Shown: positions 61,229 to 64,000 of the stretch, one piece after another
Position numbering within the stretch: position 1 is the first letter of the stretch
Layout of the letters: every line of letters begins with the position of its first letter
Assembly (NCBI GenBank): GCA_026874595.1
Contig: CM049307.1
Coordinates: 24,156,362-24,220,361, forward strand
Length of the DNA stretch: 64,000 nt
Reading direction: 5' to 3'
From: Sipunculus nudus
Lineage: Eukaryota; Annelida; Sipuncula; Golfingiida; Sipunculidae
Notes under the pieces: generated by a model
Seen by the model: only the letters and a program-made list of their open reading frames with translations
Database searches by the model: none
Told to the model about the DNA's origin: nothing
Made by a program: the position numbers and the translations under genes

Positions 61229-61358
61229 TTAGGATCTTGTTCGGTCAAACCTCCCAACTTCCCTGCTGCAGTTGGGGCAGGTATGGATGACATCCTTCAG
61301 GGAGGGGATGCACAGAGGAATGAAGCAGCATCCCAACCACACCACAGGGAAGGCCAGT
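61229..61358 (-). CDS. LITAF-domain protein, C-terminal coding exon
   Basis: LITAF-domain proteins are small monotopic proteins of late endosomes and lysosomes with a zinc-binding domain around a hydrophobic membrane anchor. This 130-nt exon follows acceptor ...cacttttcacag and ends at TAA (61231-61229). It encodes 42 residues: LAFPVVWLGCCFIPLCIPSL, KDVIHTCPNC, then SREVGRFDRTRS. The hydrophobic segment followed by 'SLKDV.H.CPNC...G' is the C-terminal half of the LITAF domain, and the CPNC supplies the second pair of zinc cysteines. The first CxxC and the N-terminal PPxY/PSAP-type region must lie in exons beyond the right edge, since 61.4-64 kb is repeats. Which paralogue (LITAF or CDIP1-like) cannot be told. 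Confidence 0.88.
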
Positions 61359-61413
61359 CTGTGAAAAGTGATATTGGTGAGTATTTTATCCATGAGAGTG
61401 TACATACATATAT

Positions 61414-64000
61414 GCATGAAACAAGGGACCCATGGGTCATGGCGCTCAGCTGTTATATATAAGTACAAAATATGATTTGGAAGACGGGGTAGACAAATGC
61501 CTGTTTTGTGTGGTAACAAAAGCTGTGTAATGAGATGATGGTGTTTACCTCAAGTTATGTAAGATTTGGATAAAATCCTGGTAGTGCTATTGTCACACAG
61601 ATTTGGACTTGGTTTTGAGATACTGTGATGCATATGAATAATTTACAGATGGACAGGCAACTGGACAGAATGGACTGATACCTTTATTTCAACTTCAAGG
61701 GAATTATGCATTTAAGTTTATATTAAGGCCTATTTTTTTAACGTATCCACTTTTTCCATTTATAGTTTTTATCAGATTCATTTTTTAATTTAAAAGTAAA
61801 AATCTGAAAATATAAGTTAAAATATCAGAGTTCTTAGTTGCAATCATTATTTATTCAGAGTGTAGCTCATGTAAGGATCATATTATGCATACACATATCT
61901 TTAATTATTTTTCAATCACAAATGAAAACTGAATTTAAAGCAAAATAATGCCACAACTTGGCATCTTCAAGCTTATTCCTTGAATCACAATTAAAATGTT
62001 TTGTACATTGGAGTTTTCAGTACATGCTAAATTTTATTCACCGAAATAAAAGATTCAGTACATTTGATAAAATATTAACATCTTTTCAAAAAAAGTATAC
62101 ACACTATTGGTTGAATGAGAGACAAACAATATCAACTAGAATACGGGTAGTCGACAAGCGACTACGTGTATCCGCCAAAATCAGAGAAGGACGGGTGAAG
62201 TGAGGCATGGATTGAGTGGCAAGGGGATATAGAGTTACATATGTAAAATATTAGTATTGGATCTCTGCCACATAAACATGATTGTAGGTGGCGCCACCTG
62301 TTATTTGAACGAGAAACTATCCAAGATATATACACATGCAAAATTTCAAGTGGAAAAGTCAAACCACTGCAGAGATATGAGTGATTTTATCCCACAGCAG
62401 ACAAACAGATGGATGCTGTGCAAACATGGTTGCAGGTGGCGCCACCTTTTGTTGTGTATGTTATAAAGCTATCCCAGGGCTACATTTGTGTAAAATTTTT
62501 TTCCGGATCGGTCAAACGGTTCCCGAGATATGAGCTTGGATGTCTGCAGCGTTAACATGAATGTAGGTGGCGCCACCTGTCATAAAATCAAGGAAGCTAT
62601 CTAGGATGTATACGCATGCCGAATTTTAGGTGAATTAGTCAAACCATTGCAGAGATATGAGTGATTTTAACCCCAGGCAGATGAACAAATGGACACTGTG
62701 CAAACATGGTTGCAGGTGGCGCCATCTTTTGTTGTGTATGTTATAAAGCTATCCCAGGGCTACATTTGTGTAAAATTTTTTTCCGGATCGGTCAAACGAT
62801 TCCCGAGATATATGGGTTTATGTGTGGAGCGTTAACGTGAATGTAGGTGGCGCCACCTGTCATAAAATCAAGAAAGCTATCTAGGATGTATATGTATGCC
62901 GATTTTTAGGTGAATTAGTCAAACCACTGCAGAGATATGAGTGATTTTAACCCCAGGCAGATGAACAAATGGACACCATGCAAACATGGTTGCAGGTGGC
63001 GCCACCTTTTGTTGTGTATGTTATAAAGCTATCCCAGGGCTACATTTGTGTAAAATTTTTTTCTGGATCGGTCAAACGGTTCCCGAGATATATGGGTTTA
63101 TGTGTGGAGCGTTAACGTGAATGTAGGTGGCGCCACCTGTCATAAAATTGAGAAAGCTATCTAGGATGTATATGCATGCCAAATTTTAGGTGAATTAGTC
63201 AAACCACTGCAGAGATATGAGTGATTTTAACCCCAGGCAGATGAACAGATGGACACTGTGCAAACATGGTTGCAGGTGGCGCCACCTTTTGTTGTGTATG
63301 TTATAAAGCTATCCCAGGGCTACATTTGTGTAAAAAAATTTTCCGGATCGGTCAAACGGTTCCCGAGATATATGGGTTTATGTGTGTAAACAGACGCACA
63401 AACGGACGCTGGGCAGAGACGAAAGGTCAGAGGTCAAGGTCACTTGGTTAGGCACCAGTTCACATGTGACCCGATAATTTGTGTAAGTTTCGGAAAAATC
63501 TGTCCAGTAGTCTCAGAGGAGTTCTCCGGAAATGAACGCGGCGGCGGCGGCGGCGGCGGCGGAACCCGGTCAAAAACATAGTATCCGCAAAACTTCGTTT
63601 TGGCGGATACAACTAATAACTATCTCAGCTTTAATTTATTATTGGAATTTATAGTCAATTTCACACTTGAAGTTTTTACTCTTCTGAAGTAAGGAATTCC
63701 TTATCTGATGACCATCCACACCTTAACAGCAATACACCACTTTGAGGACACAGTTAAATGTGCACTTTAATCATTGTAACCCTGGTGGTACAATACAAAA
63801 TGAATAAAATACAGAAAATTATAACATTCATCTAGTTTATGCACAATCTGGGAATGGGAAGTTGGGGGGGGGGGGGGTAAAGGGCAGAGAAGAAGCTTGC
63901 TAGTAGTGGCCAAGCTGAGCCAAGGCAAGCTGCCTGGGGTTGTTTCTTAAGACAAGGGAAGGCTGTACTACTAGGTGGGCATGATGTAACAACACTTGAC
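61414..64000 (+). mobile_element. Family-1 dispersed repeat, copy F, split by a family-2 insertion
   Basis: It starts with a block (acaagggacccatgggtcat, then cgctcagctgttatatat) also seen at 47571-47620, then the family-1 body at 61640-62134. The body resumes at 63612 (actaataactatctcagctt) and runs off the right edge. The interrupting element is 62135-63611. Comparison with copies A and B suggests loss of about six target bases rather than a target duplication. Confidence 0.8.
62135..63611 (+). mobile_element. Family-2 element, copy II, with four 280-bp tandem units
   Basis: It has the same ends as 3060-4262. Near the left end, GTAGTCG-acaag-CGACTAC is a perfect 7-bp hairpin. Units starting at tgcaggtggc lie at 62431, 62711, 62991 and 63271, exactly 280 bp apart. 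The right end carries (GCG)n (63538-63561) and the hairpin TATCCGCAAAAC...GTTTTGGCGGATA with one bulge. It is inserted in a family-1 copy. Confidence 0.85.

Noticed and set aside
61082-61462. Plus-strand frame of 126 codons
   Set aside because: It is the antisense shadow of the LITAF-domain exon, which has the conserved KDV.H.CPNC motif and a proper acceptor.

Overview
This is animal nuclear DNA: AT-rich, with short exons separated by long repeat-filled introns and no operons. Two metazoan gene families are recognisable, both on the minus strand. The interspersed repeats (GGTCAAGGTCA-rich tandem elements, GACGGACGG tracts ending in a hairpin) look like those I associate with marine molluscs, especially bivalves. 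The clade is an inference; 'animal' is well supported.

Gene 1 (about 4.7-35.2 kb, minus, running off the left edge) is the N-terminal half of a TRPM (melastatin) cation channel. I could place 12 coding exons (35134 down to 4731, 1,908 nt, 636 codons) whose splice sites and phases all agree. They give a 133-residue basic, low-complexity N-terminus, then the nucleotide-binding-like SLOG/LSDAT part of the melastatin homology region, then the start of its helical repeats. The membrane pore lies beyond the left edge. The start codon overlaps the stop of a small upstream ORF (ATGA). A candidate remote 5' exon and promoter lies near 52.5 kb.

Gene 2 (about 57.7-61.36 kb, minus) is the last coding exon of a LITAF-domain protein, followed by a probable long 3' UTR ending at an AATAAA signal near 57.71 kb. 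The rest of it lies beyond the right edge. A decayed, stop-containing copy of a multi-copy gene lies at about 55.34-56.53 kb.

Repeat layout: 0-2.4 kb family-1 repeat; 3.06-4.26 kb family-2 element; 5.06-6.39 kb family-3 element; 7.27-8.42 kb old repeat split by a pogo-like MITE; 13.1-22.5 kb an 82-bp satellite of about 110 monomers inside a TRPM intron; 24.27-24.91 kb a hAT-type MITE; 25.86-26.76 kb a GGTCAAGGTCA repeat; 29.03-30.48 kb a mariner/pogo-type element; 36.1-39.0 kb a 40-bp minisatellite interrupted by a fold-back MITE; 39.0-43.7 kb duplicated polypurine segments around a family-1 copy; 44.99-47.09 kb a hAT-type element with a perfect 8-bp target duplication; 48.7-51.5 kb more family-1 copies; 51.8 kb a tRNA-like SINE head; 61.4-64 kb a family-1 copy with a family-2 element inserted in it.

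The most unusual structure is the 82-bp satellite. It has higher-order repeats of 15, 10 and 2 monomers, and it begins at the last base of the intron, so its edge monomer supplies the 3' splice site of TRPM coding exon 7.
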